A stretch of 43,673 nt of DNA. It comes from Flavobacterium sp. GTDB lineage: Bacteria; Bacteroidota; Bacteroidia; Flavobacteriales; Flavobacteriaceae. The first letter of the stretch is position 1, and the number at the start of each line of letters is the position of its first letter. This document shows positions 27,104 through 36,210 of the stretch, piece after piece. The notes beneath the pieces were generated by a model. That model had not been told where the DNA came from, did no database searches, and saw only the letters and a list, made by a program, of their open reading frames with translations. The position numbers were made by a program, and so were the translations under genes. The DNA lies in assembly GCA_030145825.1 (NCBI GenBank), contig JAIXHM010000002.1, forward strand, positions 1-43,673, read 5' to 3'.

Positions 27104-28162
27104 ATGAATATTAAAATAACTGGTTCTGGTTCTTATATCCCAACAGAAAGAGTTAGCAATTTAGATTTCGCTAAACATAGCTTTTTAAATGAAGATGGTT
27201 CTCAATTTCCACACCCCAATGAAGTTGTTGCTCAAAAATTTCTTGAGATTACAGGAATTGAAGAAAGAAGATATGTTACTGACGATTTAACAGCTTCAGA
27301 CATTGCAGCTATTGCGGCCCAACGAGCAATTGAAGATGCAAAAATTGACCCTGAAACTTTAGATTATATTATTTTAGCACACAATTTTGGTGATGTTAAA
27401 AAAGGTGCAATTCAGTCTGATATTTTACCAAGTTTAGCTTCTCGCGTTAAATATACTTTGAAAATTAAAAACCCTAAGTGTGTTGCATACGATATTTTAT
27501 TTGGTTGCCCTGGTTGGATAGAAGGTGTTATTCAAGCTCAAGCTTATATTAAAGCTGGAATGGCAAAAAAATGTTTAGTTATTGGAGCAGAAACACTTTC
27601 TAGAGTTGTAGATATGCACGATAGAGACTCTATGATTTATTCTGATGGTGCTGGAGCTACAATCATCGAAGCCACAGAAGAAGAAGGCGGAATATTAGCT
27701 CATGAATCTGCTACTTTTGCATACGACGAAGCATATTATCTTTTTTTTGGGAATTCATTCAACAAAGACCATGACCCAGATGTTCGATACATTAAAATGT
27801 ATGGACGCAAAATTTATGAATTTGCATTATCTAATGTCCCAAAAGCAATGGCCGCTTGTCTAGATAATAGTGGAATTGCAATTGATAAAGTAAAAAAAGT
27901 TTTAATTCACCAAGCAAATGAAAAAATGGATGAAGCAATTATACAACGTTTTTTTAGATTGTATAAACAAACTCCTCCCGAAGGTGTTATGCCAATGAGT
28001 ATTCATAAACTTGGAAACTCAAGTGTCGCAACTGTTCCTACACTTTATGATTTATTAATCAAAGGAAAAATTGAAAATCAAAAATTAAACAAAGGTGATG
28101 TAATTATTTTTGCTTCAGTTGGAGCTGGAATGAATATTAATGCATTTGTATATCAAATGTAA
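27104..28162 (+). CDS. 3-oxoacyl-ACP synthase III (KAS III/FabH-like)
   Basis: The 352-residue thiolase-fold enzyme has the KAS III triad: Cys135 in DILFGCPGWIEG, His269 in VLIHQANEK and Asn305 in HKLGNSSVATVPTLYD. KAS III enzymes condense an acyl-CoA with malonyl-ACP to start fatty acid chains. Compared with classical FabH it has a longer N-terminal section and an insertion around residues 97-125 (VKKGAIQSDILPSLASRVKY). It may therefore be a Bacteroidetes side branch with another primer or product rather than the housekeeping enzyme. Its stop abuts the convergent flippase stop with no gap. Confidence 0.88.
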   Translation: MNIKITGSGSYIPTERVSNLDFAKHSFLNEDGSQFPHPNEVVAQKFLEITGIEERRYVTDDLTASDIAAIAAQRAIEDAKIDPETLDYIILAHNFGDVKKGAIQSDILPSLASRVKYTLKIKNPKCVAYDILFGCPGWIEGVIQAQAYIKAGMAKKCLVIGAETLSRVVDMHDRDSMIYSDGAGATIIEATEEEGGILAHESATFAYDEAYYLFFGNSFNKDHDPDVRYIKMYGRKIYEFALSNVPKAMAACLDNSGIAIDKVKKVLIHQANEKMDEAIIQRFFRLYKQTPPEGVMPMSIHKLGNSSVATVPTLYDLLIKGKIENQKLNKGDVIIFASVGAGMNINAFVYQM

Positions 28163-29620
28163 TTATTTCTTTAGAAATTTATTTACCCAATAATTAAAAG
28201 ATGGAACTGTTTGGGTAAAATAAACAACAATTAAAGAAGCTGTAAAAACAAAACTAATTTTTGAAATAGTTTCTAGCCAAAGATTTTTAAAAGAAGGCAA
28301 TAAAACTCCAGTCACAATTATTATACCCATGACTATAATAAGAAGGGCATAGTTTCGATCAAAAGGAATTATGCCTATTTTTTTATAAATAAAAACCAAC
28401 TTTGAAACATTAAACAAAACTAAAGATATAAAAGTTGCTAAAGAAACACCCACAATTTCAAGCTCTGTTTGAGTAAGAAAAACATAATTCAGTAACACAT
28501 TTACAACAACTAAAATTAAAACCGCTATAATGTTAAATTTATAATATTGTGAATAGGAAATAATTTCCGAATTAAAACCTGTTGCCATATTAAATAAAAC
28601 ATTAGCTCCTAGAATATAAATTACGGGTAATATGGTTACTAATTTATCTTTGGTTGCTAATAAATTAAAGAACGGTTCAGCACCCACTAAAACACAGCCT
28701 AAAATTACAGCACCAATAAAAAATAACAGTTTTGCTGTTTCGGTATATTTCATTTGTAATGTTTCATAATCTTTGTTTTTAATAAAAGTTGAAATTTGAG
28801 GCGAGTAAATTGTAAATAATCCGGTTGCAGGGATTGCCATTGCTGCAGCAAAATTTACCGCATTTCGATACGCTCCGTTTGCATCAAAATCTAAAAACTC
28901 GGGAATCATTAACCCATCAACTCTAAAGGCTAAGAATGAACCAAAACTTCCTAAAAAGGAATAAAAACAATAATTAAAATATTCTTTTCTTGAAACATCT
29001 GAAAAAAAGGATTCCTTTTTATTTTGTAATGAAATTGGAAACCTATTCTTTACATACTTAACAACAAAAAAAGCCAAGAATATATAAAAAACCACAAAAA
29101 TTGAATACGCGATTTTTTCGGTTACATAACCTAAATAAAAAATTCCAAAAACAAATACCATCGCTACTTTTGGAATTATCTTTTCATAAAATGTTGGAAT
29201 TGCTATTTTTTGCAAATTAGCTGCCTGACGCTTAAAAACTTCAATTAAAGCCATTAAAAGCCCTAGTGGTAAAGCAAAATATAAATACATTTTTTTGTCC
29301 CAATCAAAAATTAAAACAGCTACAATCAATAAAATTGTTAGACCAACAAACATCTTAAAAACAGTTTTAATTGTAAATTGAAATAAGCTTTGTTTATTGT
29401 TTGCACTTAAGGATGGATAAAAATGTATTAACGCTTGCGAACCTCCAAAAACCATAATAGGATATAGAATTTGCGCTAACGAATCGATGTATGCAATTTC
29501 GCCATAAAACCCGTAATCATAAGGATATAAAAATAATGTTGAAAGCAACCCAATAACTATTCCAATATAATTGATAATAGTAAACCAAAAAGCTTGTTTA
29601 TGTGATTGTGAATCTTGCAT
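28163..29620 (-). CDS. Wzx-type polysaccharide flippase family protein
   Basis: The 485-residue protein has about 12-14 hydrophobic helices and the fold pattern of the MATE/polysaccharide-transport superfamily (FWFTIINYIGIVIGLLSTLF at the N-terminus, then YPIMVFGGSQALIHFYPSLS). Such proteins flip lipid-linked glycans across the inner membrane. The start codon overlaps the stop of the upstream glycosyltransferase by one base (TAATG), so the two are translationally coupled. Together they look like a small glycan-handling pair, not a full capsule locus. The substrate cannot be told. Confidence 0.88.
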   Translation of the reverse strand: MQDSQSHKQAFWFTIINYIGIVIGLLSTLFLYPYDYGFYGEIAYIDSLAQILYPIMVFGGSQALIHFYPSLSANNKQSLFQFTIKTVFKMFVGLTILLIVAVLIFDWDKKMYLYFALPLGLLMALIEVFKRQAANLQKIAIPTFYEKIIPKVAMVFVFGIFYLGYVTEKIAYSIFVVFYIFLAFFVVKYVKNRFPISLQNKKESFFSDVSRKEYFNYCFYSFLGSFGSFLAFRVDGLMIPEFLDFDANGAYRNAVNFAAAMAIPATGLFTIYSPQISTFIKNKDYETLQMKYTETAKLLFFIGAVILGCVLVGAEPFFNLLATKDKLVTILPVIYILGANVLFNMATGFNSEIISYSQYYKFNIIAVLILVVVNVLLNYVFLTQTELEIVGVSLATFISLVLFNVSKLVFIYKKIGIIPFDRNYALLIIVMGIIIVTGVLLPSFKNLWLETISKISFVFTASLIVVYFTQTVPSFNYWVNKFLKK

Positions 29621-30492
29621 TATTTATAGCTTTTTCTAGCTTTGAACAACGTAAAAAAATGAAACTTTAAAAGTATATAATAGCCTAATAATTGCAAAAA
29701 CATTGAAAATACTTTTGAAGTAGAATAATATTTTGAAAAATATTTAGGCAACCCAATTACATTTCTAAAAGCGTTCAATAAACCATCAATATAATTATGA
29801 TTTACATTTAAAACTTCAGCAAGCATTTTGTATTTCGACTGCTTTACATCTTTTTGAAAACTTCTAGTTATAATTCTATCGTGATAAATTTTGGAGTTCT
29901 TCACTACAACAGTTTTAAAACCATGATAGCGAACACGATCTGTAAAATTTCGATCTTCTCCATAATGATTAAAGAGCGGTTCAAAATAACCCACTTTCTC
30001 AATAACTTTTCTCGACAATAACCAAGCTGCCGCATTTACAAAGGGAACTTCATCAACATTTACAGAAATTGAATTTGTCTTTCGTTTCCAATATAGTTCA
30101 AAATTGGCATCTAAAGAAATTTCATCTGGCGAAAAATGCATCGGACTTACAATTCCAAACTTTTCATTTTGTGAAGCAACCTCAACTAAATTTTGAATAG
30201 CATCAGATTCAATCCAAGTATCTTGATTTAGTAAAAAATAATAATCGAAATTTTGTTCTAAAGCTTTTTGAATTCCAATATTATTAGCTTTTCCAAAACC
30301 TAAATTAGTTTCAGACTGTATTACCTCGACAAAAGAAAATTGCTTTAAAATGGCAACTGAATTATCTGTAGAAGCATTATCAACAGCAATAACTGAAATT
30401 GGTAAAATTGATTGTTGCAACGATTGCAAACATTTGTTCAACCATTTACTCCCGTTGTAAGTTACAATAATAACGACTACTTTTTGTTGCAC
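29620..30492 (-). CDS. Family 2 glycosyltransferase (GT-A, rhamnosyltransferase-like)
   Basis: The 290-residue protein begins QQKVVVIIVTYNGSKWLNKC and has AVDNASTDNSVAIL (nucleotide-sugar site), SETNLGFGKANNIGIQKAL and FLLNQDTWIESDA, where NQD takes the place of the DxD motif. This pattern is usual for GT2 enzymes close to rhamnosyltransferases. There are no clear transmembrane segments except a possible C-terminal hydrophobic patch (FLQLLGYYILLKFHFF). It is coupled to the flippase and divergent from another GT2 gene 86 bases away. The acceptor is unknown. Confidence 0.9.
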   Translation of the reverse strand: MQQKVVVIIVTYNGSKWLNKCLQSLQQSILPISVIAVDNASTDNSVAILKQFSFVEVIQSETNLGFGKANNIGIQKALEQNFDYYFLLNQDTWIESDAIQNLVEVASQNEKFGIVSPMHFSPDEISLDANFELYWKRKTNSISVNVDEVPFVNAAAWLLSRKVIEKVGYFEPLFNHYGEDRNFTDRVRYHGFKTVVVKNSKIYHDRIITRSFQKDVKQSKYKMLAEVLNVNHNYIDGLLNAFRNVIGLPKYFSKYYSTSKVFSMFLQLLGYYILLKFHFFTLFKARKSYK

Positions 30493-30510
30493 TTAAAATG
30501 AATTAGTAAA

Positions 30511-30518
30511 CAAAAATA
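30511..30518 (-). promoter_or_regulatory. -7 box for the GT2-flippase pair
   Basis: TATTTTTG on the minus strand, 18 bases before the start codon. It faces away from a like box at 30550 on the other strand. Confidence 0.5.
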
Positions 30519-30549
30519 AGGATAATTCTTCTGTAACTCAGGTTTTGTT

Positions 30550-30557
30550 TATTTTTG
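30550..30557 (+). promoter_or_regulatory. -7 box for the divergent GT2 gene
   Basis: TATTTTTG, 20 bases before the ATG at 30578. The two divergent boxes are 31 bases apart, so the genes may share control. Confidence 0.5.
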
Positions 30558-30577
30558 TTGAGAATTATCAAAATCAA

Positions 30578-31432
30578 ATGAATTATTACGTTGTAATACC
30601 TGCACATAACGAAGCACAATATATTGCGCTTACTTTAGAATCACTTGTAGACCAAAGTGCTTTACCAGCTAAAGTTGTGGTGGTAAACGATAATTCTACT
30701 GATGAAACGGAAACAATTGTAAAATCATTTATTGATAAACATAATTGGATTTCATTAGTTAATAATCCATCTGAAGTAAAGCATTTACCTGGAAGCAAAG
30801 TTATTTTAGCTTTTAACAAAGGTTTAGAAAGTTTAGACCAAAACTATGACATTATAGTTAAAGCCGATGCCGATTTAATTTTTCCTGAAAATTACTTTGA
30901 AACAATAATCAATCATTTTCAGTCAGACAAACAAATTGGAATGGCTGGAGGATTTTGTTATATTGAGAAAAATGGAGAGTGGATTTTAGAAAATTTAACT
31001 GATAAAGACCATATTCGTGGTGCATTAAAAGCCTATCGAAAAGAATGCTTCGAGCAAATTGGTGGTTTACGAACTGCTATGGGTTGGGATACTGTTGATG
31101 AATTGTTGTGTAAATTTTACAATTGGAAAGTAAAAACTGATGAAAGTTTGCAGGTAAAACACTTAAAACCAACTGGGGCCAATTACAACAAAGCATCTCG
31201 CTACAAGCAAGGTGAAGCTTTTTACTCAATAGGCTACGGATTTTGGATTACTGCAATTGCATCTTTAAAATTAGCATTACGCAAGAGAAAACCACTTTTA
31301 TTTATTGATTACATTAAGGGTTTTTGGAAAGCAAAATCAAGTAAAAAACCACTTTTAGTAACCCAAGAACAAGCGAGGTTTATCAGAAATTATAGATGGA
31401 AAAAAATGAAAGAAAAAATATTCCGATTTTAA
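30578..31432 (+). CDS. Family 2 glycosyltransferase
   Basis: The 284-residue protein (from the ATG) begins MNYYVVIPAHNEAQYIALTL, with VVVNDNSTDETETIV and the metal-binding DxD in IIVKADADLIFPENY. A later acceptor-side motif is GGLRTAMGWDTVDELLCKFY. It is a soluble or peripheral GT-A enzyme with a basic C-terminus (RNYRWKKMKEKIFRF). An in-frame TTG at 30545 lies upstream of the -7 box, so the ATG is taken as the start. It is divergent from the other GT2 and is followed by a 104-base gap with short tandem repeats, then mlaE. Confidence 0.9.
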   Translation: MNYYVVIPAHNEAQYIALTLESLVDQSALPAKVVVVNDNSTDETETIVKSFIDKHNWISLVNNPSEVKHLPGSKVILAFNKGLESLDQNYDIIVKADADLIFPENYFETIINHFQSDKQIGMAGGFCYIEKNGEWILENLTDKDHIRGALKAYRKECFEQIGGLRTAMGWDTVDELLCKFYNWKVKTDESLQVKHLKPTGANYNKASRYKQGEAFYSIGYGFWITAIASLKLALRKRKPLLFIDYIKGFWKAKSSKKPLLVTQEQARFIRNYRWKKMKEKIFRF

Positions 31433-31465
31433 TTTTTTCAGTTCCCATTTCGAAACTTTTCAATT

Positions 31466-31497
31466 TTCAAATTGACACATTTTCAAATTGACACATT
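31466..31497. repeat. Two exact tandem copies of a 16-bp repeat
   Basis: TTCAAATTGACACATT occurs twice head to tail (31466-31481 and 31482-31497), 40 bases before mlaE. A weak -7 box TATTTTAG follows at 31505-31512. Confidence 0.7.
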
Positions 31498-31536
31498 AAT
31501 TTAGTATTTTAGCCAATATTTAGCGATTAGATAAAA

Positions 31537-32286
31537 ATGTTTGTAATTAGAATTTTAGAACAAACCGGAAAATATTTCATGATGCTCAAAGAGGTTTTTA
31601 ACCGACCGGTAAAATGGAGTGTTATGAGACAATTAATTTTTAAAGAAGTTGACGATTTAATTATCGATTCGTTAGGAATTGTAGCGTTCATCTCATTTTT
31701 TGTGGGTGGAGTGGTTGCCATTCAAACTGCATTAAACTTAACCAATCCGTTAATTCCCAAATATTTAATTGGTTTTGCCACGAGGCAATCTGTTATACTA
31801 GAGTTTGCGCCAACATTCATTTCCATTATTATGGCTGGTAAAATGGGGTCCTTTATTACTTCCAGTATTGGAACCATGCGTGTAACTGAGCAAATTGATG
31901 CTTTAGAAGTTATGGGTGTAAATGCTTTAAATTATTTAGTATTTCCAAAGTTAATAGCACTATTACTTTTCCCATTTGTAATTGGATTGAGTATGTTTTT
32001 AGGAGTTGTTGGTGGTTATTTAGCTGCAGTTTACGGCGGTTTCGCTTCTAGCAATGAATTTATTACTGGAATTCAAAAAGACTTTATTCCTTTTCATATT
32101 ACTTATGCTTTTATCAAGACTGTTGTTTTTGCCATTATATTGGCAACGATTCCTTCTTTTCATGGTTTTTACATGAAAGGTGGAGCACTTGAAGTTGGTA
32201 AAGCAAGTACGATTTCCTTTGTTTGGACTTCAGTAGTGATTATTTTAATGAACTATATTTTAACCCAATTACTTTTGAGCAAATGA
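31537..32286 (+). CDS. mlaE: Mla-type ABC transporter permease
   Basis: The 249-residue membrane protein belongs to the MlaE/YrbE family. The family signature is seen in AGKMGSFITSSIGTMRVTEQ followed by IDALEVMGVNALNYLVFPK. Five or six helices are predicted. MlaE is the inner-membrane permease of the lipid-asymmetry transporter, which moves phospholipids between the membranes. The stop overlaps the start of mlaF (ATGA). No mlaD, mlaB or mlaC lies in the window. Confidence 0.95.
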   Translation: MFVIRILEQTGKYFMMLKEVFNRPVKWSVMRQLIFKEVDDLIIDSLGIVAFISFFVGGVVAIQTALNLTNPLIPKYLIGFATRQSVILEFAPTFISIIMAGKMGSFITSSIGTMRVTEQIDALEVMGVNALNYLVFPKLIALLLFPFVIGLSMFLGVVGGYLAAVYGGFASSNEFITGIQKDFIPFHITYAFIKTVVFAIILATIPSFHGFYMKGGALEVGKASTISFVWTSVVIILMNYILTQLLLSK

Positions 32287-33053
32287 TAGAAGTTAAAGAT
32301 TTAGAAAAAACATTTGGCACCCAAAAAGTTTTAAAGGGAATTTCAACTCGTTTTGAAGCAGGTGAAACAAGTTTAGTTATTGGACAAAGTGGTTCAGGAA
32401 AAACAGTATTCTTAAAATCTTTATTAGGAATTCACACTCCAGAGAGTGGAACTATTTCTTTTGACGGACGTATTTATTCTTCTATGTCGAAAGATGAAAA
32501 ACAAGATTTAAGAACTGAAATTGGAATGGTTTTTCAAGGAAGTGCACTTTTTGACAGTATGACCGTGGAAGAAAATGTTGGATTTCCATTGAAAATGTTT
32601 TCTAAAAAAACTCCGAAAGAAATAAAAGAACGTGTAGATTTTGTTATTGAACGCGTTAATTTAGTAGATGCGCATCATAAAAAACCATCGGAAATTTCAG
32701 GTGGGATGCAAAAACGTGTCGCTATTGCGAGAGCAATTGTTAATAATCCTAAATATTTATTTTGTGACGAACCTAACTCGGGTTTAGATCCAAAAACAGC
32801 AATTGTAATTGATAATTTAATTCAAGAAATTACAAAAGAATACAACATTACAACGGTTATCAATACGCACGATATGAACTCGGTAATGGAAATTGGCGAG
32901 AAAATTATTTTCTTAAAAAATGGTTTATTAGAATGGGAAGGTTCAAATAAAGAAATTTTTAAAACTGATAATGAAGCAGTAACCGATTTCGTTTATTCTT
33001 CCGAATTATTTAAACGAGTAAGAAAAATGTATCTTGAAGATGATTCTTTATAA
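32283..33053 (+). CDS. mlaF: Mla-type ABC transporter ATPase
   Basis: The 256-residue ATPase has Walker A GQSGSGKTVFLKSL, the Q-loop in MVFQGSALFDSMTVEENVGF, the ABC signature SGGMQKRVAIARA and Walker B YLFCDEPNSGLDP, with the switch His in NTHDMNSV. The LFDSMTVEENVGFPL stretch is typical of MlaF. The frame is open from 32223, but the ATG at 32283 overlaps the mlaE stop (ATGA) and gives the normal length. It powers the MlaE permease. A 16-bp-arm palindromic terminator follows 2 bases after the stop. Confidence 0.95.
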   Translation: MIEVKDLEKTFGTQKVLKGISTRFEAGETSLVIGQSGSGKTVFLKSLLGIHTPESGTISFDGRIYSSMSKDEKQDLRTEIGMVFQGSALFDSMTVEENVGFPLKMFSKKTPKEIKERVDFVIERVNLVDAHHKKPSEISGGMQKRVAIARAIVNNPKYLFCDEPNSGLDPKTAIVIDNLIQEITKEYNITTVINTHDMNSVMEIGEKIIFLKNGLLEWEGSNKEIFKTDNEAVTDFVYSSELFKRVRKMYLEDDSL

Positions 33054-33054
33054 C

Positions 33055-33086
33055 AAAAAAGCTCAGTTTTAAAACTGAGCTTTTTT
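33055..33086. terminator. Bidirectional terminator between mlaF and the DUF389 gene
   Basis: AAAAAAGCTCAGTTTT and its exact complement form a perfect 32-bp palindrome with T runs on both sides. Confidence 0.9.
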
Positions 33087-33088
33087 GT

Positions 33089-34474
33089 TTATTCTTCTGA
33101 TTTTACCACCACTTTTTGATTTTTAAGTTTCGATTGTAACCATTTTTTATACTTCGCTACTTCTTCCGTTATCACTTTGTTATTTACATTATTTTTAAAC
33201 TTAATAACAAAATGTGGAACTGTATCGATACTTTTAAAATTGGTATGTAAAATATTATAATACGAAACTTCTTCTATGTTATCATTTAAACTTTGTATTT
33301 CATTTGCAACATCGACAAAAGAAACTGTTGAACCATTACTCAATTTATTCTTTAAATCTAAAATTTCTTTCTCTTTTAAAAGTAACTGTTCTTCTTTTTG
33401 AGACAACAATTGTTGCGTTGTTAAATATGAATTTTCAATTTCTGAAAGTCGAGACAATGTTTTTTGATTCTGTAAATCTTGAACACAATGAATGATGGTA
33501 TTATCGTAACCAAAGTCTTTCATTTTCTTCTCTAGCTTCTCAATTTCGTGTCCCTCCAAGTTGGTTCCTAAAACTGCAAAACTTACTTTTTGTTTTGAAA
33601 AATCTTTTTGAATATCGAAAACTCCAATTCCCTTTTCATCTTTTAATTCCGCTAAAACCAAATCAACTTTTTGTTCAAAATCTGACTTTTTATACAATTG
33701 ATAAAAGAAATAAACACTCGGAATAAAAATTGCTAATGCTATAAAAGTTAATATTTGCGAAATACGTTTCTTTCTTTGAACATCGGCATATTCTTTTAAT
33801 GGAAAACGCAAAAATTTAACCACTAAATATGTCGCAGTAGCTATAAAAATAGTATTGATTGTAAATAAAAATAATGCCCCACCAAAGAAATTCCATTTTC
33901 CTGTTGCTAATCCATATCCTGCTGTACAAAGTGGCGGCATAAGCGCAGTAGCAATAGCAACACCAGCTAATGTATTGGTTGATTTGTTTCTTCTACTTAA
34001 CGCTACAATTAAAGCCAAACCACCAGAAAGTGCAATGATAATATCAAGTACATTTGGCGATGTTCTAGCAATTAATTCAGGCGTCTCATTTTGAAACATT
34101 GGTACACTAAAAAACAAGAACGATGTTACCAAACTCAGTACCACCATTACACCAAAATTCTTTAACGATTTTCGAAGTAACTCTAAATCGTAAATCCCTA
34201 ATGAAAGTCCCATTCCTAAAATAGGCCCCATTAATGGTGAAATTAGCATGGCTCCAATTACAACTGCAGTAGAACTTGTATTTAAACCTGTAGATGCAAT
34301 TAAAATTGAGAAGATTAAAACCCAAGCATTTTGACCTTTCATGTCGACACCTGCTTTAATATCGTCTATAGTAGCATTCCTATCGGTATCATTATAGATA
34401 TCGAAGATTTCTTCTAAAAACTTTTTAAAACTCGCAACAGATTGGCTTAAAGTACTTTTGTTTTCGTCTTGCAT
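33089..34474 (-). CDS. DUF389 membrane protein
   Basis: The 461-residue protein has the DUF389 core: STAVVIGAMLISPLMGPILG, GLALIVALSRR and TLAGVAIATALMPPLCTAGY, in about six to seven helices over the first 260 residues. The C-terminal 200 residues are soluble, with a coiled coil (TQQLLSQKEEQLLLKEKEIL). No function is established that I can state with confidence. It starts 1 base after manC and is the last gene of the operon beginning at the M28 peptidase. Confidence 0.9.
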   Translation of the reverse strand: MQDENKSTLSQSVASFKKFLEEIFDIYNDTDRNATIDDIKAGVDMKGQNAWVLIFSILIASTGLNTSSTAVVIGAMLISPLMGPILGMGLSLGIYDLELLRKSLKNFGVMVVLSLVTSFLFFSVPMFQNETPELIARTSPNVLDIIIALSGGLALIVALSRRNKSTNTLAGVAIATALMPPLCTAGYGLATGKWNFFGGALFLFTINTIFIATATYLVVKFLRFPLKEYADVQRKKRISQILTFIALAIFIPSVYFFYQLYKKSDFEQKVDLVLAELKDEKGIGVFDIQKDFSKQKVSFAVLGTNLEGHEIEKLEKKMKDFGYDNTIIHCVQDLQNQKTLSRLSEIENSYLTTQQLLSQKEEQLLLKEKEILDLKNKLSNGSTVSFVDVANEIQSLNDNIEEVSYYNILHTNFKSIDTVPHFVIKFKNNVNNKVITEEVAKYKKWLQSKLKNQKVVVKSEE

Positions 34475-34475
34475 A

Positions 34476-35531
34476 TTATTTTATTTTTCCGACAATTTTT
34501 TTAATGTCTTGTTCTTTACTTTTTGGATAAATTAAAAGCGTATCATCTTTATCTACAATAATATAATCGTCTAAACCATCAATAACTACCAACTTTTTAC
34601 CTTCTGCACGAATAATATTATTTGAAGCATTTTCTAAAAGAACTCTGGCATTTACAACAGCATTATTGTTTTCGTCTTTATCTAATTTTTCGTGTAATGA
34701 ACCCCAAGTTCCTAAATCGTTCCAATCGAAAGTTGCGGGAAGAACAAAAACATTATGAGCTTTTTCTAAAATTGCATAATCGACTGAAATATTTTCTGCT
34801 AACGGATAATTCTCTTTAATAAACTGCTTTTCATTTGAAGTATTGTACACATCATAACCTTGCATAAAATGATCAAACATTACAGGTTGAAACTCTTGAA
34901 ATGCATTTAAAACCGATTTTACACTCCAAACAAAAATACCCGCATTCCATAAAAAGTTACGACTTTGAATAAACTTACGAGCTGTTGCATAATCAGGCTT
35001 TTCTCTAAACTGTTTTACCTTTTTTATAGGTCTAGAATCTAGTTTATCATATTCAATATATCCATAACCTGTATTGGGAAATGTGGGAAGAATTCCTAGT
35101 GTCATTAAGTTATCTTCTCTTTCACAAAAATCGAAGGCATGTTGTAAATTGGCACAAAATTGTACCTCATCTTCTATCCAATGATCTGATGGCGCAACTA
35201 CCATAACCGCATCAGGATTTTCTTTTTTTATCTTTAGAGAAGCATATAAAATACAAGGCGCTGTATTTCGCATAGATGGTTCTAAAATGATTTGCTCTTG
35301 TTTTACCATCGGTAATTGCTTTAAAACAATATCATTATAAACCTCATTTGTTAAAATAAGAATATTCTCTTTAGGAATAATTTGAGAAAGCCTTGTAAAA
35401 GTTTTCTGAATTAAGGTATCACCTGTTCCCAGCATATCGTGAAACTGCTTTGGAAAATCGGTTGTACTAACTGGCCAAAAACGAGAACCAACTCCGCCAG
35501 CCATTATAATCGCGTAATAATTTTTGTTCAT
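34476..35531 (-). CDS. manC: Mannose-1-phosphate guanylyltransferase
   Basis: The 351-residue enzyme makes GDP-mannose from GTP and mannose-1-phosphate. It has the nucleotidyltransferase opening IIMAGGVGSRFWPVSTTDFP, then LEPSMRNTAPCILYASL, VAPSDHWI and the product-site region FLWNAGIFVWSVKS and TFDWNDLGTWGSL. The phosphomannose-isomerase domain found in bifunctional enzymes is absent, consistent with the length. GDP-mannose would feed surface-glycan synthesis. The upstream SprT-like gene ends 5 bases before it and the DUF389 gene starts 1 base after it. Confidence 0.96.
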   Translation of the reverse strand: MNKNYYAIIMAGGVGSRFWPVSTTDFPKQFHDMLGTGDTLIQKTFTRLSQIIPKENILILTNEVYNDIVLKQLPMVKQEQIILEPSMRNTAPCILYASLKIKKENPDAVMVVAPSDHWIEDEVQFCANLQHAFDFCEREDNLMTLGILPTFPNTGYGYIEYDKLDSRPIKKVKQFREKPDYATARKFIQSRNFLWNAGIFVWSVKSVLNAFQEFQPVMFDHFMQGYDVYNTSNEKQFIKENYPLAENISVDYAILEKAHNVFVLPATFDWNDLGTWGSLHEKLDKDENNNAVVNARVLLENASNNIIRAEGKKLVVIDGLDDYIIVDKDDTLLIYPKSKEQDIKKIVGKIK

Positions 35532-35536
35532 TTTAA

Positions 35537-36136
35537 TTAATTTGGTAATAATTCAACCTCAGCATTAGGCTGAAACAAATAAACTCTCCCCGATTGAAGT
35601 TCAATACATTCGTATCTTTTAACACGTAAAGCTATTTTTTTAAAAACTCTACCGTTATGAATACGGAATTTCGCTCCAATTGGTATTTCAAAGATATAAT
35701 TTTTTATTCTTTCTTTATCATCATATCCCTTTAAAGCAACAGATAACAAGGCATCTGTATCGCTACTCGCCGAGGGATTTCTAAAATGTCGTGCAACTAA
35801 AGGTAATACTTTATTAGGAAAAATTTCGGGACGAATAAAAGGCACCATTAATTGTTGAAAAGTATACTTCCATTCTTGCCCATGAGGTTTAATATGACGC
35901 CCAAACTTTTCAAAAGCCACTAAATGTGCAATTTCATGAATTAATGTTATCAAAAAACGGTATTTATTTAAACTTGCATTTACCGTAATTAAATGATAGC
36001 CCTGCGCATCTTTTCGATAATCGCCATGACGTGTATTCCTTTCATTTACGATTTTAAGATGCACATGATTTGCTTTGATTAATTCAAAACAAGGTTGAAC
36101 AGCGTGTTCAGGCAAATATTTTTGTAGTATATCCAT
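35537..36136 (-). CDS. SprT-like zinc metalloprotease-domain protein
   Basis: The 199-residue protein has the SprT zinc site: HEIAH in RFLITLIHEIAHLVAFEKFG, and the third histidine in KPHGQEWKYTF. A C-terminal beta-rich zinc-ribbon-like section follows, but it lacks the cysteines seen in some SprT proteins. SprT-like proteins are putative metalloproteases; the substrate here is unknown. The frame is open 15 codons further upstream (to 36181), but that part is encoded by a low-complexity AAAAGG-type repeat tract, so MDILQKYLPEHAVQP is taken as the start. It precedes manC by 5 bases. Confidence 0.88.
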   Translation of the reverse strand: MDILQKYLPEHAVQPCFELIKANHVHLKIVNERNTRHGDYRKDAQGYHLITVNASLNKYRFLITLIHEIAHLVAFEKFGRHIKPHGQEWKYTFQQLMVPFIRPEIFPNKVLPLVARHFRNPSASSDTDALLSVALKGYDDKERIKNYIFEIPIGAKFRIHNGRVFKKIALRVKRYECIELQSGRVYLFQPNAEVELLPN

Positions 36137-36210
36137 ATTTGGTAAAAGGTGAAAGCTAAAAGGTAAAAGGGGAAAAAACATTTACCCTTAACCCAAAACC
36201 TTTAACCTTA

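Noticed and set aside
28163..31432. Capsule or O-antigen locus
   Set aside because: Only one flippase and two glycosyltransferases are present. There is no polymerase, chain-length protein or sugar-nucleotide pathway beside them; manC lies in another operon 3 kb away.
36137..36181. Longer N-terminus for the SprT-like protein
   Set aside because: The added codons come from an AAAAGG/CCTTTT-type low-complexity tract and do not resemble the family.
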